Shown piece by piece: positions 35,180 to 43,633 of a stretch of DNA of 64,000 nucleotides (positions within the stretch are counted from its first letter, which is position 1; every line of letters starts with the position of its first letter). The DNA lies in contig JARLGU010000012.1 in assembly GCA_031292625.1 (NCBI GenBank), forward strand, positions 186,001 to 250,000. Direction: 5' to 3'. The stretch is from Capsulimonadaceae bacterium. Its GTDB lineage: Bacteria > Armatimonadota > Armatimonadia > Armatimonadales > Capsulimonadaceae. Under the pieces are notes generated by a model, which searched no databases, was not told the origin of the DNA, and was given only the letters and a program-made list of their open reading frames with translations. Made by a program: the position numbers and the translations under genes.

Positions 35180-36415
35180 GTGCAGAATACTGTCCTTTAC
35201 TTAGATCATACAGCAAAAATGGGCGGTGGGGAGATTGCACTACTGAACCTTCTCGGCGCACAAGATCGCTCAAAGTTCCGAGCTCTTGTCTGCTTAGCTT
35301 CGGACGGTCCGCTTGTCCAGGCGCTTGAGAACCTCGGAGCCGAGACATACGTTCTTCCATTATCCAGCGCGATCATTGAGACGCGCAAGGATCATCTCGG
35401 GTTTAAGACGTTGCTGCGGATCAGGGATGCCTTCCGTTTGCTCTCGTATGTCGGCGAGCTCGCCCGGTTTATCACGGCCCAACAGGTAGACATTGTGCAC
35501 GCCAACTCGCTCAAATCCGGGCTTTATGGCGGGGTTGCCGCCCGCATCGCCGGCGTTCCGATGCTTTGGCATGTGCGTGACAACGTTGATGACAACTATT
35601 TGCCGCCAGTGGTTGCGCGCATTTTTCAGTTCTTGATCCGGCTGCTTCCCAATGTCGTGGTCGCCAATTCGGAGAGCACGCTCAGTCGAATCGTCACGCG
35701 GGCCGCGGCAGCGAACGGCGCATCGTCGGCATCAATCATCGGACCCGTCAAGATGACCGTGGTTCATGACGGGGTCGATGCGGATCGGTATGCGGACATC
35801 AAGTCCGTGGATCCCGCGTCGGGGGCGATTGCGCTTGTCGGACGAATTGCGCCTTGGAAGGGGCAGCATATTTTCATCGATGCAGCGCGGCAGGTGCTGG
35901 ACACGCATCCGGACGCCCGCTTCTGGGTGATCGGCGCGCCGCTTTTCGGCGAGGACGCCTACGATGCGAAGATCCGCCAGCAGGTCAAGGATCTCGGTCT
36001 CGATGGGGCAATCTCCTTTCTTGGGTTTCGCTCCGATGTGACGGAGTTGCTTGAGGATGTCGGGATTGTTGTTCACGCCAGCACGATCGGCGAACCATTT
36101 GGTCAGGTGGTTGTTGAAGGCATGGCGGCGTCCAAACCTGTAATTGCCACGTCCGGCGGCGCTTTACCGGAGATTATCAAGGATGGCGAGACCGGATTGC
36201 TTGTGCCAATGAACAACTCCGTCGCAATGGCTGACGCCATTAACAGGCTGTTGGCCGATCCCGAAGCGGCCAGATCGATGGGGCAGGCGGCCCGCCGGCG
36301 AATCCGCGATCACTTTACGATCGACAAGACTGCCCGCCGTTTGGAGGGCGTTTACTCCTACATGCTGCGCCGTTCGCCGTCTCGGCCGCTTACGCCCACG
36401 GCGAGGGCGACGTAG
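35180..36415 (+). CDS. GT4 family glycosyltransferase
   Basis: 411 residues from GTG 35180. The N-terminus NTVLYLDHTAKMGGGE and the C-terminal GT-B motif EPFGQVVVEGMAASKPVIA (E-X7-E, nucleotide-sugar binding) are typical of GT4 retaining enzymes; GRIAPWKGQHIFIDAA opens the C-terminal domain. It transfers a sugar to a growing lipid-linked glycan in the cytoplasm. First gene of the exopolysaccharide locus. Donor and acceptor cannot be predicted. Confidence 0.87.
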   Translation: MQNTVLYLDHTAKMGGGEIALLNLLGAQDRSKFRALVCLASDGPLVQALENLGAETYVLPLSSAIIETRKDHLGFKTLLRIRDAFRLLSYVGELARFITAQQVDIVHANSLKSGLYGGVAARIAGVPMLWHVRDNVDDNYLPPVVARIFQFLIRLLPNVVVANSESTLSRIVTRAAAANGASSASIIGPVKMTVVHDGVDADRYADIKSVDPASGAIALVGRIAPWKGQHIFIDAARQVLDTHPDARFWVIGAPLFGEDAYDAKIRQQVKDLGLDGAISFLGFRSDVTELLEDVGIVVHASTIGEPFGQVVVEGMAASKPVIATSGGALPEIIKDGETGLLVPMNNSVAMADAINRLLADPEAARSMGQAARRRIRDHFTIDKTARRLEGVYSYMLRRSPSRPLTPTARAT

Positions 36416-36503
36416 CAATCGGCTGTCAATCGGCCGCGGCTGTTCCGAGTGTTTTCTTGAGGGAAGCCTCGTTGGACGTTATTGATCGAAAGAGCGAGCA
36501 AAA

Positions 36504-37193
36504 GTGAACAACACGACTTACAATCTAGGTTCCAATGATCGCCCTGTGCGATCTACGCGAGTGATCGGACCGACGATCGATTTTGTCAGAGCTCAACCTG
36601 CGCCCGTTCGATATGCCGAGCGAGTGGCTCTTCGCGAGGCGGTTCCGCGCTATCCGGCGCTGGCCGCGACGTCGCGAAGACTGGATCTCGCACTGAGTAT
36701 CCTTGCGCTGGCATTGTCGATGCCGATCATGGCATTGATCGCACTTGCCATTCTCGTGGAGTCCGAGGGCCCAGTGCTCGTCTACCAGGTCTACGCGGGC
36801 ATGGGAGGGCGCCTCTTCCGCCTGTATCAATTCCGGTGCGTGCGTATTGAAGAGTCGAAATCAGGACATCCGACTCTGGTAGGCCGCCTTCTGCGCCTGG
36901 TTGATCTCGATAAAATGCCGTGTTTGCTGAGCGTCGTTGCAGGCAACATGAGCCTGGTCGGACCCACGCCGGTCCTGCCTGACGAAGCCGCCCGGTATAC
37001 GCACGAACAGGCTAGCCGCTTGGCCGCTCGGCCAGGGCTTACCGGTCTCAGTCAGCTCAAGGGCGCCCGCTGCGCATCTCTTGATGAGGCGATTGCCCTC
37101 GACATCGAGTACATCAAGAACCAGTCGATTTCTCTCTACACGAGTATCCTGCTTCGGGCAATTGCCGGAGCGCTTAAGGGCGGAGGCTGCTAG
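36504..37193 (+). CDS. Sugar-phosphate transferase (monotopic PGT family), active site eroded
   Basis: 229 residues, GTG start. A re-entrant or membrane helix at ~56-80 is followed by the bacterial sugar transferase domain (ESEGPVLVYQVYAG, NMSLVGPTPVLPDE, RPGLTGLSQLKG). These enzymes start polysaccharide synthesis by moving sugar-1-phosphate onto undecaprenyl phosphate. The catalytic Asp-Glu dyad, normally in LDELPQ, reads LDKMPC here near residue 133: Asp is kept and Glu is Lys. The usual Arg of QxRxG is Tyr, and KFRTM is QFRCV. It may be inactive, or a divergent subgroup. The Wzc-like gene follows 7 bp later. Confidence 0.78.
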   Translation: MNNTTYNLGSNDRPVRSTRVIGPTIDFVRAQPAPVRYAERVALREAVPRYPALAATSRRLDLALSILALALSMPIMALIALAILVESEGPVLVYQVYAGMGGRLFRLYQFRCVRIEESKSGHPTLVGRLLRLVDLDKMPCLLSVVAGNMSLVGPTPVLPDEAARYTHEQASRLAARPGLTGLSQLKGARCASLDEAIALDIEYIKNQSISLYTSILLRAIAGALKGGGC

Positions 37194-37200
37194 CACAGAA

Positions 37201-39429
37201 ATGAATCGTCGTTTTAAGCCACTCGGCAAAAACCAGGCGCAGTTGACGGGACCTCGGCCGCTTATACGGGCTCGCCGCGAAGATCTTGACCTGCCCGATT
37301 TACCCCTCGATACGGAACAGCCTACCGGCTTGCCGTTTCGAGAGTATGCGAGCATCTTTAGCCGTCGCAAATGGGTCTTGATCGAGACTTTGATTGTTTC
37401 GCTCGTTGCTGGCCTGCTGATTACGCACTTCACGAAGCCCGTCTATCGCGCAACGGCCAAACTGGAAGTCGAAAACCCCGGCGTCGCCGTTCAGAGCGGC
37501 GATGCCAGCAACCCGTTGTCGTCATTGTTCGTCATCGGGCAGCAGCAGCCTGTCGACACACAGTTGGAGCTGATTACAGCTTCGTCGCTCCTGAATGGAG
37601 TCGTGCAAAAAGTCGGCCCGGTCACCCTTTCCGCCGACATTGTTCGTCAGACCAACGTCATCGAGATTAACGGCGAGGCGTCTACTCCGGATGTCGCGGC
37701 GAACGGGGCCAACGAGTTGATGTACTCTTACATCGACAAGCTCAACGTTCACGATGTCGAAGATCTCAAGACAGCCAAGGACTTCGTCCAGAACGAAGGC
37801 GATGCGGCTGCGCGGCGGTTGGCGCAGGCGCAAACCGCGCTGCGCGACTTCCAGCAGCGAAACAATATCGTCGATGTCGCCGCCAATCAGGCGGACCAGC
37901 TGTCGCGCGTGGCAACGATGCAAACGGACCTCAATTCGACATCGTTGGAGCTAAATGCAAAACGGCAAGAACTCGCCCAGTTGACTAGCCAGCTTGCCGC
38001 ACAGCCGTCGATGGTTACGCAGAGGACGTTGACGACTAACCCAAACATCGATACGGTTCGCCACCAGATCGCAAACCTTCAGGTGGAGCGAGAGGGATTG
38101 ACCCAGCCCGATGGCTTTACGAGCAGCGCCGCGCCGGTTCAGGCAATCGACGCGCAGATTGCCGCTCTGCAAAAGCGCCTCGCGGTCGAGCCCGCTATGT
38201 CCACGGCGGTGACGACGCACGCCAACGATGTCTACTCGGCCCTTCAAGCGCGAATCGCAGATGCGCGGGTTCAGATCGCTGTTCTCGCGACGCGCCAGGG
38301 GCAGCTTCAGGCAACGCTCGGGCAGTCCAAGGGGGTCCTCGCGCGCTATCCGCAGATACAGATGACGATGGCGACCTTGACGCGCAACGTCGAGAACGCG
38401 GTCGCCGCCGACAAGATGTTCAAGAGCCAGTTCCAGGATCTGAGCCTTCGCGAGAAGGCGCGGCCCATGCCGGTTCATATCGTTGAGCCCGCGCGCGTTC
38501 CGGATTCGCCGGTTCGGCCCAAGCCGCTGCAGAACATGCTGATGGCCGCCGCCGTCGGTCTGTTCCTTGGCATCATTCTGGTTCTGATTAAGGAGTACAC
38601 CGACGAGCATATTCACACGGGGTCGCTTGCACAGGAATTGCTCAACTTGCCGGTGCTCGGAGAAATTCGCTATGTCCGGCCCGGAAAGCCGATCCTTCTT
38701 CCGCAGATGCCGCCGACCGATCCGATCGTCGAGGCCTATCGCATCATTCGTGCGAGCATCGAGTTCGCGGCGGTCGGTCGACCGACCGGGACGCTGTTGG
38801 TGACTTCGTCGCTGCCCCAGGAAGGCAAGAGCACAGTCGCCGCCAATATCGCGTTTGCGATGGCAATGGATGGCAAGCGCGTCATCCTGGTGGATGCGGA
38901 CCTGCGTCGTCCGTCGCTGCATGCCGAGGCCGACAAGGACAAGCCGATCGGTCTTTCCGATGCGCTGGCTGGTCTTATCCGGGTTGAGGATGCGCTAATT
39001 CCGTACCAGCGCGGCCTCGACGTCCAGCTTCTGTCCGCTGGATCGATGCGCCAAAATCCGGCGGAGCTTCTCGGCGGACCGAACTTCCGCGAGGTTCTGG
39101 CCGAACTTGAGACGCTTTGCGATCTGGTGATCGTGGACTCGTCGCCGATGCTCGCCGTATCGGACACGCGCCGGATGGCCTCCGCGTTCGATGGCGTCGT
39201 CGTGATCATGGAGGCCGGGAAAACGTCCAAGGACGCGATCAAGAAGACCGCGAGCCTGCTTGCCGATGCGCGCGCCAACGTGCTCGGTCTCATCCTCAAC
39301 AAGGTGCGCGTCATGCAAAGTCTGGCGCCTTACAGCTACGGCTACGGCTATGTTGGCGAGGACGTTGGAGCGGCGGCCCGGACGCTGGCGCCCAGCCAGA
39401 ACGGCAATGGCAAGTATCGATCGAACTAG
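37201..39429 (+). CDS. Wzc/CpsD-like polysaccharide co-polymerase and tyrosine autokinase
   Basis: 742 residues from ATG 37201. A Wzz domain begins after ~50 residues, with membrane helices at ~56-78 and ~445-467 bounding a long extracytoplasmic coiled-coil region. The cytoplasmic BY-kinase domain has Walker A SSLPQEGKSTVAAN near residue 540 and A' ILVDADLRRPS near 563. A C-terminal tyrosine cluster (PYSYGYGY) near 711 is the probable autophosphorylation site. It controls chain length and export together with the Wza-like protein encoded next. It starts 7 bp after the sugar transferase gene. Confidence 0.9.
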   Translation: MNRRFKPLGKNQAQLTGPRPLIRARREDLDLPDLPLDTEQPTGLPFREYASIFSRRKWVLIETLIVSLVAGLLITHFTKPVYRATAKLEVENPGVAVQSGDASNPLSSLFVIGQQQPVDTQLELITASSLLNGVVQKVGPVTLSADIVRQTNVIEINGEASTPDVAANGANELMYSYIDKLNVHDVEDLKTAKDFVQNEGDAAARRLAQAQTALRDFQQRNNIVDVAANQADQLSRVATMQTDLNSTSLELNAKRQELAQLTSQLAAQPSMVTQRTLTTNPNIDTVRHQIANLQVEREGLTQPDGFTSSAAPVQAIDAQIAALQKRLAVEPAMSTAVTTHANDVYSALQARIADARVQIAVLATRQGQLQATLGQSKGVLARYPQIQMTMATLTRNVENAVAADKMFKSQFQDLSLREKARPMPVHIVEPARVPDSPVRPKPLQNMLMAAAVGLFLGIILVLIKEYTDEHIHTGSLAQELLNLPVLGEIRYVRPGKPILLPQMPPTDPIVEAYRIIRASIEFAAVGRPTGTLLVTSSLPQEGKSTVAANIAFAMAMDGKRVILVDADLRRPSLHAEADKDKPIGLSDALAGLIRVEDALIPYQRGLDVQLLSAGSMRQNPAELLGGPNFREVLAELETLCDLVIVDSSPMLAVSDTRRMASAFDGVVVIMEAGKTSKDAIKKTASLLADARANVLGLILNKVRVMQSLAPYSYGYGYVGEDVGAAARTLAPSQNGNGKYRSN

Positions 39430-39505
39430 GGGCATCCGCCCGGAAAAGCTATTCATGCCCATGCGGATGGGCGCCGGCGGGACTGAGACAGAGGAGCAGG
39501 ACGAA

Positions 39506-40702
39506 ATGTTTAATAACGCCCGATTCACTATATTGTTGCGCGGGATCGTGTTGCTGGCGTGCGTGGCCGCCGCTGCGCTCTCCGGCGCGCGGATTGCGAA
39601 CGCGGACGACCTTCCAGCGGCGCAGGCGGCCTACGTGATTTCGGTGGACGACGTGTTGTCGATTACCATCTATAACCACGCAGAGATGACTGCCGATGTG
39701 ATCGTTCTCCCGGATGGGACGATTAACTATCCGGTCGTCGGGACGATCCGCGCGGAGGGTTTGACCGTCGAGGAGCTTTCCAGGAAGATCGCAAGCGGCC
39801 TCACGACGATTAACCGTCCTCGCGTGACCGTGTTCGTCAAGCAGTCTCGTCCTCGAAAAATCAGCGTTCTTGGGGCGGTTCGGGCGACGGGGCAATACGA
39901 TTGGAAGCCCGGCTGGCGGGTCCTCGATGCGATTGCGGCATGCGGCGGCGCGGCTCAGGAACCGGGCCTTACGCAGGTGACGCTGGTCGCCGACAGCGGC
40001 ACGAAGACGGTCCCGCTGGACTTCAACCGGCTTATGAAGGGCGGTCTTGCCGACAACCCGGAATTGCAGCCCGGTGATGTGATCCTCGTCCAGCAGAAAG
40101 ACCCGTCGATTGCGCAGGTTCAGGTGGTTGGAGAGGTGATTAAACCCGGCTTGTACACGGTGAGCAGCGAGGGCGTTACGGTGCGATCGATGCTTTCGAT
40201 CGTGGGCGGGCCGACGCTGCATGCCGCAATGAGCCGGGCTCAGATCATGCACGCCGGCGTTACGCGTACGGTCGACCTTCATGAACTAGGACAGAACATC
40301 GGCGAGGATGCCGGTTCGGAAATCCTTTATGCCGGCGACGTACTGAACGTACCCGTCAATCAGGCGAAGATCGCGGTAATCGGCGAGGTGAAGGCAGCTG
40401 GCGTCTTCGAGATCCCCGATGGCCAGAAAGTCTCCGTGTTGAGCGCGCTTGCCGAGGCCGGCGGATGCACGCCGGACGCGGAGCGCGGTCAGGCGACGAT
40501 CCTCCGGAAATCGCCGGATGGGCAGGTGACTCAGGTTGCGGTGGATCTCAACAAGGTCCTTCAGGGCTCTCAGACGGGCGATGCGCAAATCCAGGCGGGC
40601 GATGTGTTCTTCGTCCCAACGCGCAAAAAGGGGAGTGGAGGCGCTGGCATCTTCACGGGCGTCGGAGTTGCCGCCGCTCTTAAGACATTGTTTGCGTTCT
40701 GA
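39506..40702 (+). CDS. Wza-like polysaccharide export protein with SLBB domains
   Basis: 398 residues from ATG 39506 (CAGGA before it). Signal peptide ending near ARIANA, then the Poly_export domain (YVISVDDVLSITIYNH; DGTINYPVVGTIRAEGLTVE, ~45-125), then SLBB repeats (ISVLGAVRATGQY; VQVVGEVIKPGLY; IAVIGEVKAAGVF). No lipobox Cys is seen, so outer-membrane anchoring differs from E. coli Wza. It should form the periplasmic/outer membrane exit channel for the glycan, implying a diderm envelope. It follows the Wzc-like gene by 76 bp. Confidence 0.87.
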   Translation: MFNNARFTILLRGIVLLACVAAAALSGARIANADDLPAAQAAYVISVDDVLSITIYNHAEMTADVIVLPDGTINYPVVGTIRAEGLTVEELSRKIASGLTTINRPRVTVFVKQSRPRKISVLGAVRATGQYDWKPGWRVLDAIAACGGAAQEPGLTQVTLVADSGTKTVPLDFNRLMKGGLADNPELQPGDVILVQQKDPSIAQVQVVGEVIKPGLYTVSSEGVTVRSMLSIVGGPTLHAAMSRAQIMHAGVTRTVDLHELGQNIGEDAGSEILYAGDVLNVPVNQAKIAVIGEVKAAGVFEIPDGQKVSVLSALAEAGGCTPDAERGQATILRKSPDGQVTQVAVDLNKVLQGSQTGDAQIQAGDVFFVPTRKKGSGGAGIFTGVGVAAALKTLFAF

Positions 40703-40764
40703 CGGTTGATTGCAAGCTTGACTTTGCGATGCGTATTCTGTCGGTGCGACCCAGGAACTTTGGT

Positions 40765-41619
40765 ATGAAACTGAATGCTTACATCATGGCGGCTGAACCC
40801 GACTTTATTAAAGCGAGCGTTTTGTCGTACTACGATCTGATTGACACCCTCGTGGTGTCGTACGACGAGCGCGGCGTCGGTTGGACGGGGCATCCTCTGC
40901 CGATCGACGAATGTTTGAGCCGCCTGAAGGCGATCGACCGGGACCACAAGATGGTCTTCGTTCCGGGACAGTTTGCTCGTCCAGGGCACGGACCGCTCGA
41001 TAACGATACGTTTCAACGCCAAAATGCGCTGCGAATCGCCGGAGAGGGTGCGGACTTCGTGATCCAGCTCGATACGGATGAGGTGCTCGCGAATCCGCGC
41101 ATCTTCCTTGAATGTGTCGCCGAGGCGCATGCTCACGGATACAAGGCGCTCGATTTTCCGGCGCGATGGATTTACCGGCAGCTTGGCAGCGGGCGATATC
41201 TCGAATGGTGCAGTCGCTTTTGGGGCGTCACCGCCGGCTATCCAGGACCGGTTGCCGTTGCGCCCGGTGTTACGCTGACTTGCGCGCGCCAGTGCAATTC
41301 GCCGTCTTACCGGGTCGATTTCAAGCTCACGAATACGGGAGGCCCTCTGGTCAAAGGCCGGCCGATTCATCGGGTTATCGCGCAGGGCGACGGCATCTAT
41401 CACTACTCCTGGGCGCGCGATGAGAAAAGTTTGCTCGACAAGTTCCGGGCCTGGGGGCATGCGAGGGATCGCGACTGGAGACCCGAGTTTGAGCGCTGGC
41501 TTTGGTGTGGCCGTCATCCTTATGCCGCGATGCTCATGAGCCCGCTCAATCGCGGGTCCATGATGGGTAAGCACTTGCGGATAATCAGCGTACCTAACAC
41601 GCCTTTCGAGGAGCGGTAA
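40765..41619 (+). CDS. GT2-like glycosyltransferase
   Basis: 284 residues from ATG 40765, which has CAGGA nine bases upstream; the earlier ATG at 40729 lacks a site. The DxD-like motif QLDTDEVLAN near residue 105 follows a GT-A N-terminus (LIDTLVVSYDERGVG). The rest resembles DUF616/glycosyltransferase family 2-like proteins of polysaccharide loci. Cytoplasmic; probably adds one sugar to the repeat unit. The stop codon directly abuts the next ATG. Confidence 0.75.
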   Translation: MKLNAYIMAAEPDFIKASVLSYYDLIDTLVVSYDERGVGWTGHPLPIDECLSRLKAIDRDHKMVFVPGQFARPGHGPLDNDTFQRQNALRIAGEGADFVIQLDTDEVLANPRIFLECVAEAHAHGYKALDFPARWIYRQLGSGRYLEWCSRFWGVTAGYPGPVAVAPGVTLTCARQCNSPSYRVDFKLTNTGGPLVKGRPIHRVIAQGDGIYHYSWARDEKSLLDKFRAWGHARDRDWRPEFERWLWCGRHPYAAMLMSPLNRGSMMGKHLRIISVPNTPFEER

Positions 41620-42612
41620 ATGAACGCGGTCGTGTCTGTAATAATCTGCACGCAGAACCGGGCGGAGGCTCTTAAGGCGACGCTGGCCGGTTTGCGCGGT
41701 GTGGCGATCCCGCCTGGGTGGTGGGTCGAGGCGATCGTTGTCGACAACGATTCGACCGACGATACGGCCCGGGTTGTGAGCGAGGCCGCCATCGACATGC
41801 CGCTTACCTATGTTCGGGAGCCTCGGCGCGGCGTCTCCAACGCCCGGAATACGGGGCTGGCGACGGCGCGCGGCGAGATTGCGCTCTGCATCGACGACGA
41901 CCTGATCGCGCCGCCGAACTGGATTGAGGGAATGTGTGCTCCGATCTTGTCCGGGGCAGCCGATGCGGTCGCGGGCGGAGTTCGTATCGCGCCGAATTTG
42001 CTTATGCCTTGGATGGACCTCTGGCACAAGGCGTGGCTTGCGTCGAGCGAGTGCCTTGAGGCTCCTCTGCCGGCGCGTTTGATCGGCGCGAATATGGCGC
42101 TGCGCATGTCGGTCCTGGAGCGCGTGCCTCACTTCGATCCCGAACTCGGCGTCGGCGCGTTGGGCATGGCGGAAGAGACATTGTTTTCGATGCAGCTGAG
42201 GCGCGCCGGGTTGCGGATCGTTTCGGCGGAGGATGTCGTTTGTTTGCATCATTTCAGTCCAGCGCGGCTATCGAGGAGCGCCTTTTTGGACAGCGCGCGA
42301 CGCCTTGGCCGCTCGGATGCCTATATCGCGCACCATTGGGAGCATACCGTACTCCCCAGGCCGCAGGTTGCACTGATTCGCGCCCTTGCCAGGCTGGCCT
42401 ATTACAAGGTTCGGCACGCGTTTCATGTGGATGATGCGCCGGTAAAGGTCTGGGAGATGCAGCTTGTCCGGGATATCTATTTCGTGCGCGGCTATATGGC
42501 TGAATGCAAAAGGCCGCGCAACTACGAGTTGCACGGATTGCGACGGCTCGACGATCCCGCTTCGGCGGGGCATACGTTGACGAACGCGAGGCAAATCGTT
42601 AATGCGAGTTAG
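41620..42612 (+). CDS. GT2 family glycosyltransferase
   Basis: 330 residues. GT-A fold: VSVIICTQNRAEALKATL at the N-terminus, VDNDSTDDT near residue 45 and the metal-binding motif LCIDDDLIAPPNW near 90. Inverting sugar transfer to a lipid-linked acceptor. It begins immediately after the preceding stop and overlaps the next gene by 11 bp, so translation is coupled. Confidence 0.87.
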   Translation: MNAVVSVIICTQNRAEALKATLAGLRGVAIPPGWWVEAIVVDNDSTDDTARVVSEAAIDMPLTYVREPRRGVSNARNTGLATARGEIALCIDDDLIAPPNWIEGMCAPILSGAADAVAGGVRIAPNLLMPWMDLWHKAWLASSECLEAPLPARLIGANMALRMSVLERVPHFDPELGVGALGMAEETLFSMQLRRAGLRIVSAEDVVCLHHFSPARLSRSAFLDSARRLGRSDAYIAHHWEHTVLPRPQVALIRALARLAYYKVRHAFHVDDAPVKVWEMQLVRDIYFVRGYMAECKRPRNYELHGLRRLDDPASAGHTLTNARQIVNAS

Positions 42613-43633
42613 CGTCATTATCGTTACGATCAACCGGCCGGATTGCGTCCGCATCTGCTTGGAGCATTTGCAGCGGCTTGCGCCCGCGCCGGATCAACTC
42701 ATCGTTGTCGACTCGTCGCGCGACGAGGCTACCCGTGCGGTCGCGGCAGTATTCCCGGACGTGCTTTATTTGCGCAATGAGCTTGGCGACGGACACACGA
42801 CAGCGTCTCGCAATATCGGCAGCTTGCACGCGACGGGCGATATTGTCGCGTTCCTGGATGACGACGCCTATGTTCGGCCGGGTTGGCTAGAGGCGCTTCT
42901 GCAGGGCTACGACGACCCAACGGTCGGGGCCGTTGGGGGGCGCGCATTGCGCAACCAGCACGGCGAGGATGTTGAGGGCGTGGACGAGATCGGCAAGTTC
43001 ACGAATAGAGGCGTCTTAACCGGCAACTTCGCCGCCGATCCCGGCAAGATCGTCGAGGTGGATCATCTGATCGGCTGCAACATGTCGTTTCGTCGCGAAG
43101 TGATCGCTCGCACCGGCGGTTTCCGCGAGGGTTTCCCCGGATACTGCCTGCGCGAGGAGTCTGATATCTTCTTCGTGATGCGCCGTATGGGCTATCGCGC
43201 GTTATTCAATCCCGCGTGCGTCGTGGACCACGTGGCGGGGCCCAAGCCGAAGGGCAAGCGGTTCGATGTCCGTTACGAATATTACGCCGAGCACAACCAT
43301 TACATTTTGCTGATCCGCAACTTCGGTTTGCTCCATCCAATCGTCTGGCGATATTGGTTTACCAAGAACATCCAGGCTTATGTCGAATGCGTCCGCCGTA
43401 TTGCCGGCGCCGTCGTTCGACTCGGGGCATTCATTGCCGGGACGATTTCGGGTTTGGCGATGGGGACGGTTTGGAGCGTAAGGCAGGGCCGCGATCCGGT
43501 TCGCCGGGATCCGCTTGGCGAAGAAATGATGCGGGTTCTTGGGGCGCGTACCCAAGATAAACCGGTCGAATTGACGCGAACGGATCTGCCTTCGACGGTC
43601 TTTGCGGGGAGGGTAGGGAAGGAAGGCCGATGA
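42602..43633 (+). CDS. GT2 family glycosyltransferase
   Basis: 343 residues. VSVIIVTINRPDCVRICLEH opens the GT-A domain, VAFLDDDAYVRPGW near residue 82 is the DXD-type motif, and GCNMSFRREV near 158 precedes the catalytic-base region (CLREESDIFFVMRRMG). A hydrophobic stretch near residue 275 may associate with the membrane. It overlaps its neighbours on both sides (11 bp and 4 bp), within a translationally coupled chain of glycosyltransferase genes. Confidence 0.87.
   Translation: MRVSVIIVTINRPDCVRICLEHLQRLAPAPDQLIVVDSSRDEATRAVAAVFPDVLYLRNELGDGHTTASRNIGSLHATGDIVAFLDDDAYVRPGWLEALLQGYDDPTVGAVGGRALRNQHGEDVEGVDEIGKFTNRGVLTGNFAADPGKIVEVDHLIGCNMSFRREVIARTGGFREGFPGYCLREESDIFFVMRRMGYRALFNPACVVDHVAGPKPKGKRFDVRYEYYAEHNHYILLIRNFGLLHPIVWRYWFTKNIQAYVECVRRIAGAVVRLGAFIAGTISGLAMGTVWSVRQGRDPVRRDPLGEEMMRVLGARTQDKPVELTRTDLPSTVFAGRVGKEGR

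Noticed and set aside
40570-42252. 560-codon minus-strand open frame in the exopolysaccharide locus
   Set aside because: Antisense to Wza and two glycosyltransferase genes whose motifs are clear; its Arg/His-rich translation has no domain.
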